A program made the position numbers and the translations under genes. From DASYLJ01 sp964432595 (GTDB lineage: Bacteria > Desulfobacterota > Binatia > DP-6): DNA of 64,000 nucleotides. The notes below the pieces were generated by a model. The model was not told where the DNA came from. It saw nothing but the letters and a program-made list of their open reading frames with translations, and did not search any database. Shown here piece after piece: positions 41,993 to 51,900 of this stretch (position 1 is its first letter; each line of letters opens with the position of its first letter). The DNA lies in assembly GCA_964432595.1 (NCBI GenBank), contig CAYSOF010000005.1:186001-250000 (forward strand), given 5' to 3'.

Positions 41993-44377
41993 ATGCCGAC
42001 ACACCGGTTCCCGGCGATCACCATCCTCGTCATCGGGCTCGCGCTCGCCGCGGTCCTACCCGCTTACGCCAGGAAGATGCCCGGCTGCGCCGCGGGTCGC
42101 TTCGTCGTCACGGAGGGCGGCAGCCCGCTCGCCGGTCCCGCCCATCCCGGCGTGCTCGTGGTTGACGGCGAGACGCTGACCGTGGAGGGCGCGTGTCCGG
42201 CGAGCGGAACCGCGCGGCGGCGACGGACGGGAACCAAGCTGGCCGCCGCCTGGGACCGGTGCGGCACGGCGAAAAAGGTCCGCCTGCGGGCGACCGCGCG
42301 GGACTGCGGCGCGATCCGCGGCAGGCTCCACGTACGCAAGCGCGCCGCCGCGTTCGTCGCCATGCCGTCGACCTGCGGCGACGGGCTCGTCGACCGCGGC
42401 GCCGGCGAGCAGTGCGACGGCGCTGCTACGTGTGCGGACGGGGCGGCGTGCGCGTCCTGCCGCTGTGCCGGCGCGCAGCCGCTCGACTGCGAACGCGACG
42501 GCTACCCGTGCAGCTTCGCGCAGGTGCCGCTCGACGTGGTCACGCGCAGCCTGGCGCTCAGCGCTGACGCCGCGGGGCGGCTCGACGGCGGCGCGTCACC
42601 CGACGACGTGGGCGCGTTCCTCCGCTCGCAGCCCGACATGGCCGACGTTACGGTCGACGACCCGGTGGTCGCCTTCCGGCTCGCCGGGGGGCGCCCGATG
42701 ATCGTCGACGTCGCCGGCGCACAGCGGCTCCTGCCGGGCGCAGCCGCGCCGAGCGTCGCTCGCGCGGGCTTCTCCCCGTCGGTGGTCGTCGGCGACGGTC
42801 CGCGCAAGCGCGGGCTCGTGCTGTCGCCGTTCCGCTACGAGCCCGACTTCGGCACCGCCGGCGACGAGATCGCCGCCGCGCTGCGCACGGTGCGCGGGTA
42901 CGAGGACGGCGTCACGTACCTGGCGACGCTCGACGAGCTGAGCCCCCAGGTCACGATCGACACGCTCACACGGCTCGACGACTACGACGTCGTCCACCTC
43001 GACACGCACGGCGGGACGCTGTGCAAGGAGACGCTCTCCGGGATCGCGCCCAACGCGACGGGCGGCACGTGCGAGCACGGCGTCACCGACTTCCTCGTGC
43101 AGCGCTTCCACGGGACGGCGGCGGATCTCCGCAGCATCGCGCATCCGGGTGTCGTGCACTACCGGGGGCGGTTGCACGAGTCGATCGCCGTCACCGCCGA
43201 CTTCTTCCGCCACTACTATCCGCAGGGACTGCGCGACACCGTCTTCGTGCTGGCGTCGTGCAACACGTTCCGGCCCGACATGGCGTCGGCGATCGCGGGG
43301 ACGGACGGCGTGTACCTGAGCTGGGACGCCTTCGTCGATCACACGCTGGTACGGAGCGCGGGCCTGTCGCTGGTCGAGTCGTTCGGGCTCGGCATGACGG
43401 TCGGCCAGGCGCTCGACGCCATGCCGCCGTTCAGCCCGACGCATCCGGGCGCCGAGGGCTCACGGCTCCGCCGCACGCCACGCGCGTCGGGCGGCGACCT
43501 GCGGCTCCGCGAGCTGCCGCGGCTGCTCGATCCGGCGACCGGCGACACGCTCGTGTCCGGTGCGAGCCTCGAGATCGTCGGCGCCACCGAGGACGGCGAT
43601 CCGGATCGCGTGCAGCTCATCCTCGACGTGGACGGCATCCCGGAGAGCGAGCCGCATCACGGCATCAGCGTGGCGGTCGACGGGACGGTCGTCGCGTCGG
43701 GACCGATCGCGGCCTTCGCCTCCCCGAACGGGCCGTGGAGCTGGCGCGGCGAGCCCGAGGTCGACCTCGGCTTCGACGTCACCGACGGTCAACCGGCCGA
43801 GATCGTGGTGACGGTGTCACTGCCCGAAGGCGGCACCAGCGCGTTCGCGGTGTCGCCCACGCTGGCGGGGCCGCGGTTCGAAGCCGGCCGGCTCTGGCAG
43901 GGTACGTTCACCTACTGGAGATCGGGCCTCACGCTGCGGACGATCGCCGTCACCGCGCTGTTCGAGCGCGACCCGGGCGACGGCCCCACCGCTACGCATC
44001 CGACGTTCCGTCTGACGTCGGGCACCATGACGTGGTCGCTCTCCGACAACGCAGGCGACTGCATCTACACGGCGCCGACGACGGTCTCGACGCTCGTCGA
44101 GGACGCCGGCAGCGCGTTCACGTTCGACCTCACCGACCAGCCGGTCACGTATCGCGGCAAGGGCGAGTCGGCCGGCCCGCTGGTCGACCTCGTGCGCGAT
44201 TGTCCCGACCTGCCCACGGGACCGGTGACGAGCAGCACGGAAGCCGGCGGGCGCTGGTTCAATGCGCCCATCGAGGAGGGCTTCGTCGCCGTGAGCGACG
44301 CGTCCATCAGCGGTGAGTTCAGCTCGGGCTTCGGCAATCCCGACCTCTGGACGTGGAGCCTCGTCAAGATCGAGTGA
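41993..44377 (+). CDS. Secreted protein with caspase/CHAT-like His-Cys core, 794 aa
   Basis: Signal peptide (ITILVIGLALAAVLPAYA), then a Cys-rich module CGDGLVDRGAGEQCDG of the Myxococcus type (about residues 124-165). The central region has YDVVHLDTHGG with His339 and, 84 residues later, TVFVLASCNTF with Cys423. In clan CD peptidases a His-Gly and an Ala-Cys-like strand end form the catalytic dyad, and this spacing is compatible. C-terminal 300 residues are Ig/beta-sandwich-like (VTVSLPEGGTSAFAVS). I infer a caspase/CHAT-like protease, not proven. Confidence 0.72.
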   Translation: MPTHRFPAITILVIGLALAAVLPAYARKMPGCAAGRFVVTEGGSPLAGPAHPGVLVVDGETLTVEGACPASGTARRRRTGTKLAAAWDRCGTAKKVRLRATARDCGAIRGRLHVRKRAAAFVAMPSTCGDGLVDRGAGEQCDGAATCADGAACASCRCAGAQPLDCERDGYPCSFAQVPLDVVTRSLALSADAAGRLDGGASPDDVGAFLRSQPDMADVTVDDPVVAFRLAGGRPMIVDVAGAQRLLPGAAAPSVARAGFSPSVVVGDGPRKRGLVLSPFRYEPDFGTAGDEIAAALRTVRGYEDGVTYLATLDELSPQVTIDTLTRLDDYDVVHLDTHGGTLCKETLSGIAPNATGGTCEHGVTDFLVQRFHGTAADLRSIAHPGVVHYRGRLHESIAVTADFFRHYYPQGLRDTVFVLASCNTFRPDMASAIAGTDGVYLSWDAFVDHTLVRSAGLSLVESFGLGMTVGQALDAMPPFSPTHPGAEGSRLRRTPRASGGDLRLRELPRLLDPATGDTLVSGASLEIVGATEDGDPDRVQLILDVDGIPESEPHHGISVAVDGTVVASGPIAAFASPNGPWSWRGEPEVDLGFDVTDGQPAEIVVTVSLPEGGTSAFAVSPTLAGPRFEAGRLWQGTFTYWRSGLTLRTIAVTALFERDPGDGPTATHPTFRLTSGTMTWSLSDNAGDCIYTAPTTVSTLVEDAGSAFTFDLTDQPVTYRGKGESAGPLVDLVRDCPDLPTGPVTSSTEAGGRWFNAPIEEGFVAVSDASISGEFSSGFGNPDLWTWSLVKIE

Positions 44378-44417
44378 GCCCGCGCGGCGATCGCACCGCG
44401 GCACGTCGGACGGCCCG

Positions 44418-44435
44418 GCCGCGCTTGAGCGCGGC
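44418..44435 (+). terminator. Possible terminator hairpin
   Basis: GCCGCGC and GCGCGGC form a perfect 7-bp stem with a TTGA loop, 41 bases after the stop of the His-Cys exoprotein gene. No U-run follows. Confidence 0.3.
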
Positions 44436-44464
44436 TGGTCGCCCGTGCGATCTTCGCGCCTCCG

Positions 44465-45493
44465 ATGGCCGACGACTCGCTCGCTCCGCGACTCGAACGC
44501 TTCCTCGATGCTCGCCTGCCGGGCACGGTGCGGCTGACGGCGCTCGATCGCAGCACCGAGGGCTTCTCCGCCGAGACGTTCACCTTCGACGCGGAGGTGA
44601 CGCATCCCGACGGGCGCCGCGAGCTGCGGCGTTGGGTCGCGAAGCGCGAACCCGTCGCCGGTCTGCTCGAGCCGTACGACCTCGGCCCGGAGTTCCGCGT
44701 GCTGCACGCGCTCTCGGACGATCCCCTGCCCTCGCCGCCGACGCCGTGGTTCACGGCCGATCCGGCGGACCTCGATCGCCCGTTCTACGTGATGGAGCGT
44801 ATCGAGGGCGACGTCCCGGTGCCCGCCGGCGGCGAGGCCGAGGGACCAGTGTCACCCGCCGTGCGCGACACGCTCGGTCCGGACGTCGTCGACGCGCTCG
44901 CGCGGCTCCACGCCGTCGACTGGCGTGCGCGCGGGCTCGACTTCCTCGGCCTGCCGCCCGCCGGCGCCGGCGTCGCGCGGCGCGAGCTCGCGCGCTGGGA
45001 GCGGCGCATCGCCGACAGCGGGCTCGCGGTCGACCCGCCGCTCGCGGAGGCGCTGCAGTGGCTGCGCGCCAACGTCCCGTCGACCGACGCCATCACCCTG
45101 GTCCACGGCGACTACCGGCTCGGCAACTTCATCGTGCGCGACGGCCGCCTCGCCGCGATCCTCGACTGGGAGATGGTGCATCTCGGCGATCCGCTCGAGG
45201 ACGTCGCGTGGTGCACGTCGCCGCTCTGGCGCGCCGGCACGCCGCTGGCGTCGTGCCTGATGATGCCGGAGGATTTCGTGGCGCGGTACGCCGCCGCCAG
45301 CGGCCGCACCGCCGATCCGGAGCGCCTGCGCTTCTACGACGTCCTGTCGATCGTGAAGATGATCGCCATCATGCTGACCGGCATCCGCGCCTTCCGCGAC
45401 GGGCGCACGACGGACCTCCGCATGGCCATCTTCGACCACCAGCTGCCCTTCCTCTACCTGCTGCTCGGCATGACCCGGGGGTGGATCGCATGA
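44465..45493 (+). CDS. Aminoglycoside-phosphotransferase-fold kinase, 342 aa
   Basis: HGDYRLGNFIVRDGRLAAILDWEMVHLGDPLEDVAWC contains the catalytic HGDYRxxN and metal-binding DWE motifs. This is the phosphotransferase family found next to acyl-CoA dehydrogenases (ACAD10-like kinases), not an antibiotic gene by context. It probably phosphorylates a hydroxylated small molecule or acyl derivative. Its stop overlaps the next gene's ATG (ATGA). Confidence 0.92.
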   Translation: MADDSLAPRLERFLDARLPGTVRLTALDRSTEGFSAETFTFDAEVTHPDGRRELRRWVAKREPVAGLLEPYDLGPEFRVLHALSDDPLPSPPTPWFTADPADLDRPFYVMERIEGDVPVPAGGEAEGPVSPAVRDTLGPDVVDALARLHAVDWRARGLDFLGLPPAGAGVARRELARWERRIADSGLAVDPPLAEALQWLRANVPSTDAITLVHGDYRLGNFIVRDGRLAAILDWEMVHLGDPLEDVAWCTSPLWRAGTPLASCLMMPEDFVARYAAASGRTADPERLRFYDVLSIVKMIAIMLTGIRAFRDGRTTDLRMAIFDHQLPFLYLLLGMTRGWIA

Positions 45494-45933
45494 GCAACCT
45501 GCCGCTCGCCCAGCTGATCGACGGCGTCATGCACACGCTGCGCGAGGTCGTGCTGCCCGACGTGTCGTCGCGCTTCGCGCGCGGCCAGCTCTGGTCGGTG
45601 CTCGACGTGCTGAACAATCTGCGCGACCGCATCGCGCCCGATCCGGTGCAGCAGCAGGCCGAGATCGACTCGGCGACGGTCGCGCTCACGCAGGCGATCG
45701 CCGCCATGCATCTGCCCGCCGCCGAGCCGATCGCGACGGCGCTCGCCGCGGCGCCGGCGCTGCCGATCGGCGACCGCGTGACCGCGCTGCGCGCCGCGCT
45801 GGTCACGGCACTCGAGGTGACGGCGGCGCATCCCGAGGCGCGCGCGGCCATCGCGTCGCATCTGTCCGCGCAGGCGATGCGCGACGTCATGATGCTGAAG
45901 CCGTCGCTCCTGCAGGAGATCTCGAAAGGCTGA
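45490..45933 (+). CDS. Small helical protein (DUF6285-like), 147 aa
   Basis: An all-helical soluble protein (LPLAQLIDGVMHTLREVVLPD, VLDVLNNLRDRI) of the kind I recall as DUF6285, usually coupled to APH-fold phosphotransferases. The assignment rests on that context and general look, not on a search. It overlaps the kinase gene by four bases and is followed five bases later by the next gene. Confidence 0.7.
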   Translation: MSNLPLAQLIDGVMHTLREVVLPDVSSRFARGQLWSVLDVLNNLRDRIAPDPVQQQAEIDSATVALTQAIAAMHLPAAEPIATALAAAPALPIGDRVTALRAALVTALEVTAAHPEARAAIASHLSAQAMRDVMMLKPSLLQEISKG

Positions 45934-45938
45934 TCGCG

Positions 45939-47036
45939 ATGCTCACGCGCTTCGACGACTACCTCGTGCACCAGACGTCCGAACCCGTGGCGCAGCCGTC
46001 GAGCGGCGATCGCAACTGCTACGACCGGTACTTCTTCAACGGCTACTCGCGCGACGGCGACCTGTTCTTCGCCGCGGCCCTCGGGCTCTATCCGAACCGC
46101 CGGGTCATGGACGCCGCGTTCAGCGTCGTGCGCGACGGCGTGCAGCACGTGCTGCGCGCGTCGCGGCTCGCGCCGTTCGAGCGCGCCGAGTCGCGCGTCG
46201 GGCCGATCCAGGTCGAGGTGCTGGAGCCGCTGCGCGCGCTGCACGTGAAGGTCGCGCCCAACGACCTCGGGCTCGAGGCCGACCTCGCGTTCTACGCGCG
46301 CACGGCCGCCATCGAGGAGCCGCGTTTCATCTACAAGCCGAACAACCGCGTGACGATGGACTCGACGCGGCTGACGCAGTTCGGGTTCTGGGAAGGCTAC
46401 GTGCGCATCGACGGCCGGGAGATCGTCGTCGACCCGAGCAAGGTGCCCGGCTGCCGCGACCGCTCGTGGGGCGTGCGGCCCGTCGGCGAGCCCGACGGCG
46501 GCGCGCCGGGCATGCCGCCGCAGTTCTTCTGGCTGTGGAGCCCGATCCACTTCGACGACTTCTGCACGCACTTCGCGGTGAACGAGGACCGCGCCGGCCG
46601 TCCCTGGCACGCGAGCGGCGCGATCGCGCCGGTGGCGATGCTCGACGAGAGCGCGCCCGAGCCGATGGCCTCGGTCGGCCACGCGGTGCGCTGGGCGCCG
46701 GGCACCCGCCGCGCGACGTCGGCCGAGCTGACGCTCCGCCCGCACGGACGCGACCCGATGGTCGTGTCGCTCGAGCCCATCCTCACGTTCCAGATGCGCG
46801 GGCTCGGCTACCTCGATCCCGAGTGGGGCCACGGCGTGTGGAAGGGGGAGTCGGCGGTCGACCGCGTCGCGTGGACGCTCGCCGACCTCGACCCGATGGA
46901 CCCGCGCCACGTCCACGTGCAGCAGCTCGTGCGGGCGCGCCTCGGCGACCGTGAGGGGCTCGGCGTCCTCGAGACGCTCGTCATCGGCCCGCATGCGCCG
47001 TCGGGCTTCGTCTCGATCCTCGATCCGGCGTCTTAG
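45939..47036 (+). CDS. Beta-rich protein (DUF7064-like), 365 aa
   Basis: A soluble, Trp/Phe/His-rich protein: NCYDRYFFNGYSRDGDLFFAAALGLYPNR, FWLWSPIHFDDFCTHF and WGHGVWKG. These segments resemble carotenoid-1,2-hydratase/DUF7064-type beta-barrels that bind hydrophobic ligands. It follows the kinase and helical gene as a three-gene set, the usual neighbourhood as I recall it. Function is unknown; lipid or terpenoid binding is a guess. Confidence 0.7.
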   Translation: MLTRFDDYLVHQTSEPVAQPSSGDRNCYDRYFFNGYSRDGDLFFAAALGLYPNRRVMDAAFSVVRDGVQHVLRASRLAPFERAESRVGPIQVEVLEPLRALHVKVAPNDLGLEADLAFYARTAAIEEPRFIYKPNNRVTMDSTRLTQFGFWEGYVRIDGREIVVDPSKVPGCRDRSWGVRPVGEPDGGAPGMPPQFFWLWSPIHFDDFCTHFAVNEDRAGRPWHASGAIAPVAMLDESAPEPMASVGHAVRWAPGTRRATSAELTLRPHGRDPMVVSLEPILTFQMRGLGYLDPEWGHGVWKGESAVDRVAWTLADLDPMDPRHVHVQQLVRARLGDREGLGVLETLVIGPHAPSGFVSILDPAS

Positions 47037-47157
47037 GCTGAGCCGTCATTCCGCGTCGACCATGACGCGCCGTCGACTGCCACGCGGGCGGCGCGTCCTG
47101 TCAGTAGACACGTCGGACGACATGCGGACGCGCACGTTCGTCGTGCGTATTCGCCAC

Positions 47158-47193
47158 TACGTCGATTGACGTATGCTGAATCCCTAGAAATCT
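47158..47193 (+). promoter_or_regulatory. Possible promoter of exoprotein operon with inverted repeat
   Basis: TACGTC-GATT-GACGTA (47158-47173) is a perfect 6-bp inverted repeat. It overlaps TTGACG (47166-47171), a -35-like hexamer, followed after 16 bases by AAATCT (47188-47193). It lies about 60 bases before the first gene of the operon, in a 213-base stretch without other genes. Confidence 0.4.
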
Positions 47194-47249
47194 CTTGACG
47201 CTTCGCGTTCGGCTGCCGTATCGCCATCCGCACCCGATTCACGCGAGCG

Positions 47250-48920
47250 ATGCGAAAGGTCTTCCTCTACCGAACGCTACGCCGACCCGCTGCGCGCGTG
47301 GCAGCCGCCGCTATCGCACTTGCCATGGCACTTGCGTGGTCGTCGACCGCCGCGGCCGTGTCGATCGGGTCGCAGGTCCCGCTCACGCAGTTCCGCTCGT
47401 ACTCGCTGGCCGGCGACGTGGTCGTGGCCGGGATCGGTCTGCGAAACCAGGGCGGCGGCACGATCGGCGTGACGATCCCGCCCGGCGCGGTCGTCGTCGG
47501 CGCCTACCTCTACTGGAGCCTCATCGCGGACGCGGAGCCCGACGCGACCGGCACCTTCAACGACGAGCCGCTCGCCGGCGAGCTCATCGCGCAGACCGGG
47601 TCCGCGTGCTGGCCGACGCTCAACGAGGCCAACCTCGACCCGCCGACCGTCTCCACCTTCACCTACCGCGCCGACGTCACGGCGAGCGTCGCGGCGACGA
47701 ACGTCCTCGCGGACCTGCCGTCCGGGCTCGTCGGCGGCGAAGGCCCGACCGCACCCGGCGCGGCCGCGGCGTATCCGCTCCTCGACGGCGCGTCGCTCGT
47801 CGTCGTGTACGCGCTCGCGAACGATGCCACGCGCAACATCGCCATCTACGACGGCGCACGGACCTTCTTCGCCGAAGGCGTGTCGACGACCATCGACTGG
47901 GGCGCGCCCGGCGCGATCAGCCCGGTGTCGGCGCGGACGGTCTTCACCGTCTCGAACGGCCAGGCCTTCTTCCCGGGCGACCAGGCGGCGTTCAACGGCA
48001 CGATGGTCGCCGGCCCCACGGCGACGCTTCGTCCGACCGACGCGTTCGACGGCACGGACGGCGGCGGACCGCTCGAGCCACACGGGCTGTGGGACACGCT
48101 CGCGGTCGACGTCAGCGGGCTCGTCGTGCCCGGCGCGACGTCGGGCGTCGCGCGCGTGATCTCGGGCGACAAGTTCGATTGCCTCACGTGGATCGCGCAG
48201 GTCGCGAGCGTCATGACCGGCCTGCCGCCGACCACGACGACGTCGACCACGCTGGCGTCGACCACCACCTCCACGACGAACACGTCGTCGACGACCAGCA
48301 CCACGACCACGACCACGACCACGGTCACCAGCACGAGCACGAGCACGTCGAGCAGCACCACGACCACGTCGACGACCTCCAGCACGTCCACGTCCACCTC
48401 GACGTCCACGACCTCGACGTCGACCTCGAGCAGCTCCACCACGACGTCGTCGTCCACCTCGACGTCTTCGTCGACGACGAGCTCGACGTCCACCTCCACG
48501 TCGACCACCAGCACGCCCACGACGAGCACCACCTCCACCACGCTCTTCCCGACCGACTGCGACGGGCCGCGCGCCGCGACGTACGTGTCGATCCGCTGCC
48601 GCCTGAACGAGCTCGCGGTCTACGTGACCGACGAGCCGCAGCTGGAGATCTACGAGCGGCTCTTCACTCGGCTGATCGCGCGCTCGCTCCGGCAGATCGA
48701 CCGCAGCGAAGCGAAGCACGTCGACGGCAACGACCGCTCCGGGAAGACGCGGCTCCGCGCGGCGGCGCGCTACATGACGACGTTCGACTACCGCATCGAT
48801 TCGCTCGTCGGAAAGCGCGCCCTGGACGAGGCCGTCCGCATCGCGCTCGGCCGCCGCGTCAACGAGCTGCGCGACGACATGCGCACGCTGCGCGCCATCC
48901 TGGCGCCGGGGGTGCCGTGA
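47250..48920 (+). CDS. Secreted protein with long Thr/Ser-rich linker, 556 aa
   Basis: A long basic N-region then signal peptide (AAIALAMALAWSSTAAA). Residues about 35-320 form a beta-rich domain (VVVAGIGLRNQGGG, VGAYLYWSLIADAEP) resembling DUF3344/CARDB-like surface domains. Residues about 327-433 are almost only Thr and Ser, with occasional Asn, Val, Ala and Pro. A 120-residue Arg-rich helical tail follows (YERLFTRLIARSLRQIDRSEAK). The linker probably spaces an anchored domain and may be O-glycosylated. The stop overlaps the next GTG (GTGA). First gene of a five-gene exoprotein operon. Confidence 0.82.
   Translation: MRKVFLYRTLRRPAARVAAAAIALAMALAWSSTAAAVSIGSQVPLTQFRSYSLAGDVVVAGIGLRNQGGGTIGVTIPPGAVVVGAYLYWSLIADAEPDATGTFNDEPLAGELIAQTGSACWPTLNEANLDPPTVSTFTYRADVTASVAATNVLADLPSGLVGGEGPTAPGAAAAYPLLDGASLVVVYALANDATRNIAIYDGARTFFAEGVSTTIDWGAPGAISPVSARTVFTVSNGQAFFPGDQAAFNGTMVAGPTATLRPTDAFDGTDGGGPLEPHGLWDTLAVDVSGLVVPGATSGVARVISGDKFDCLTWIAQVASVMTGLPPTTTTSTTLASTTTSTTNTSSTTSTTTTTTTTVTSTSTSTSSSTTTTSTTSSTSTSTSTSTTSTSTSSSSTTTSSSTSTSSSTTSSTSTSTSTTSTPTTSTTSTTLFPTDCDGPRAATYVSIRCRLNELAVYVTDEPQLEIYERLFTRLIARSLRQIDRSEAKHVDGNDRSGKTRLRAAARYMTTFDYRIDSLVGKRALDEAVRIALGRRVNELRDDMRTLRAILAPGVP
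48229..48546 (+). repeat. Low-complexity Thr/Ser codon repeat
   Basis: About 318 bases of ACC/ACG/TCG/AGC-type codons encoding only Thr and Ser with few exceptions. The codon mix is varied, so it is selected protein sequence, not simple DNA slippage. It joins the beta domain to the helical tail of the 556-aa exoprotein. Confidence 0.85.
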
Positions 48921-51900
48921 GCGTGCGCGCCGCCGTCGCCCTCGTCGTGGCGCTCGCCGTCGCCCCGACGTGGGCGGCGAAGCTCGAGACCGTCGAGCCG
49001 CAGTGCGCCGCGATCGGCGCCGAGGTCACGATCGCCGGCAAGGGCCTCCGTCGCCTGGAGTTCTCGGTCGCCGGCGTCGGCACGTTGGTCACGAAGCGGA
49101 GCGCCAAGCGCGTGACGATCCTCGTTCCGCCCGGCGCGCCGTCGGGCGCAGCGACGATCACGGCCGAGCGCGGCAAGCGCAGCGTCGACATCCCGTTCGT
49201 GGTGAAGGGCGGCGAGGTCTGCGACGGCGTCGACAACGACTGCAACGGCCTCGTCGACGACGTGGTCGCCAGCGAGAACGCGCGCTGCGAGAACGGCCGG
49301 CTGCTGCTCGGGCGGCGGAACGCGGTCACCGAGCTCGAGGTCTGCGTCCCGGGCACCATCGAGCCCTGCTACACCGGCCCCGAGAACACCGAAGGCGTCG
49401 GGCTCTGCCATGCGGGCGCGCGCGTGTGCTCGCTCGACGGCGTCTGGGGCGCGTGCGACGGCGAGGTCGTGCCGGGCGAGGAAGACCCGGGCAACGGCGT
49501 CGACGAGGATTGCAACGGGCGCGACGGCCCCGGCGGCGGCGAGCTGTGCATCCCCGGGACGCTGCGGAGCTGCTACAGCGGTCCGCCCGCCACCCGCGAC
49601 GTCGGCGTCTGCCACCCGGGAGCGCGGATGTGCGGCGACGCCGGGTTCTTCGGCGAGTGCGAGGGCGAGGTCGTCCCCACGACCGACGTGCCGGACAACG
49701 GCATCGACGAGGACTGCGACGGTGGCGACGGCCAGCGCGTGCCGCTGCTCGACGTCGTCGTGAACCCGGTGCTGAGCCCGACGTTCGCGACGTCGCAGGT
49801 CCTGACCGGCATGGTCGGCACCGAGCTGGCCCCGCCGCCGGCGACGCCGCCGCCCCCCCTCGTCGCGAACGTCGCGCCGAACGCGGGCCGGCAGGGCCAG
49901 TCGCTGACGGTCACCATCACCGGCCAGAACGCGACGTTCCAGGACGGCACGACGCAGGTGAGCTTCGGCGCCGGCGTGACCGTGACGTCGGTCACGGTCA
50001 CCAGTCCGAGCACGCTCGCGGTCGGCGTGACCGTCGCCGCGAGCGCCAGCATCGGTCCGCGTCTCGTCGCCGTCACCAGCGGCGCGCAGGAGGCGATCGC
50101 CAGCAACGCGTTCAACATCCAGCCGGCCGACGCGCAGGTCGGCGGCAAGGTGGCCGACGCGTCGGGCGCGCCCATCGCCGGCGCCACCGTGTGCGTCAGC
50201 GGCACCGCCATCTGCACGACGACCGCCGCCGACGGTACGTTCACGCTGCCCACGGTGCCGACGAACGCCACGCGGCTCATCGTCACGAAGGACGGCTTCG
50301 AGGAGTTCTCGATCGCCATCGGCGACCGCAGCGGCGACGTGAACGTCGGCCTGCTCGCCTTCGAGGATACCGGCGAGCCGCCGCCGCCGCCGCCGCAGTC
50401 GGGCGCACCGCCGCTCGACGGCAAGATCGCCTCGGTCGTCGCCCGCCTGAACACGACGGTGCCCGAGCGGCTGACGCCGGCGCAGGCGCGGAAGACCGTC
50501 CGCGACTTCATCCTGCTGGTCGGCGGCGACGAGCTCGGCCTGCTCGACGCGCAGGGCGCGCAGCTCAATCCGGAGATCACCGGCAACGGCCCGCTGAGCC
50601 TGCGGCACGACGCCGTCGAGCAGCTGGCGCGCGGCTTCCTGCAGGGCGCCGCCACGACGTTCGAGCAGTGGGTCTTCTCGCTCGCGCTGTCGTTCCAGTG
50701 GAGCGGCCCGCCGCCGGACGTGGACGTGATGCTCGCGCGATTCCAGGCCGCGGTCGACGCCGCGTGGGCCGACCCGGACGCCGCCGAGTCGGCGCTCATG
50801 ATCTCGATCTTCAATCCCGGCCCCATCTTCGTGAAGGATCCGCCGCGGCTCGCGCGCGTCACTCGCATCAGCCGCGTCGCCACGACGGTCCTGACGGCGG
50901 CCGTCCTGATCGACAGCCTCGAGCGGCGTACCGGCCAAGGCCCGGCCGGCAACGTCGCGCTCGCGGCGCGCGGCGACGTCATGAGCGACGCGCCGATGCT
51001 GCTCGCGCAGGCCGACCCGCAGCCGCCCATCCGCTCGTTTCGACAGCTGACGCGCGCGCTCCCCGACATGGACGACGTCGCGCTGGCGATCAGCCAGGCG
51101 ATCGTCGGCTCGGCGATCTTCAGCATCCCGACGGCGCTCGCCGGCGGCATGGTGGGCCTCGTCACGATCGTCGCGGAAGGCGTCGGCGCGGTCGCCGAGC
51201 TGTTCCTGTTCTCGGCCCTGCAGGCGACGCTGACCGCGCGCCTGGCGCCGCTGCCGCCGACGATCCTGAGCGTCCAGGCCGACGGCCGCGTGATTCGCAT
51301 CAAGGTGCAGCGCACCGACAAGGACACGCAGCAGCTCGAGCAACGCGTCGGACCCCGGCTCGGCCGCTTCAACTACACCGTGTATCGCGGCTGCCTCGAG
51401 GGCGGGACGCGCGTCGTCGTCGCCAACGTCTCGATGCCGTTCAACCGCGACGACCCCGACGGCGTGTTCGAGGTCGTCGACCGCCGGCCCGTGCCCGGGC
51501 TCAACTGCTACTACGCCGACGTCGTCCAGAACGTCGGCATCGACATCCCGCCGGAGCTGCATGCGGCGGCGGCGGCGCTGTCGGGTCCCGCGCGCATTCC
51601 GATCATCGGCGACATCGTCGAGCTGCTCTTCATCAGCGATCTCATCTCCGACTACTCGGTGCCGAGCCCGTTCCCGATGCCGAACCAGCCGGGCGGCGAG
51701 GGCCAGGACGATCCCACCGACGAGCAGCTCGCCCGCACCCGCACCACGTGGACGCCGCCCGTGAGCCAGGCCGGCGCCGGCCCGTATGCGTTCGTCGACA
51801 AGGTGCGCGCCGACGACGCCGGCAACTACTACGTCAGCGACAGCGAGGCCGGCACGATCACGAAGACGCTCGCTTCGCGCACGCGGCAGCCCTACGCCGT

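Noticed and set aside
48229..48546. Possible CRISPR or satellite repeat
   Set aside because: No regular unit and spacer; the sequence is a codon-level Thr/Ser linker in frame with flanking domains.
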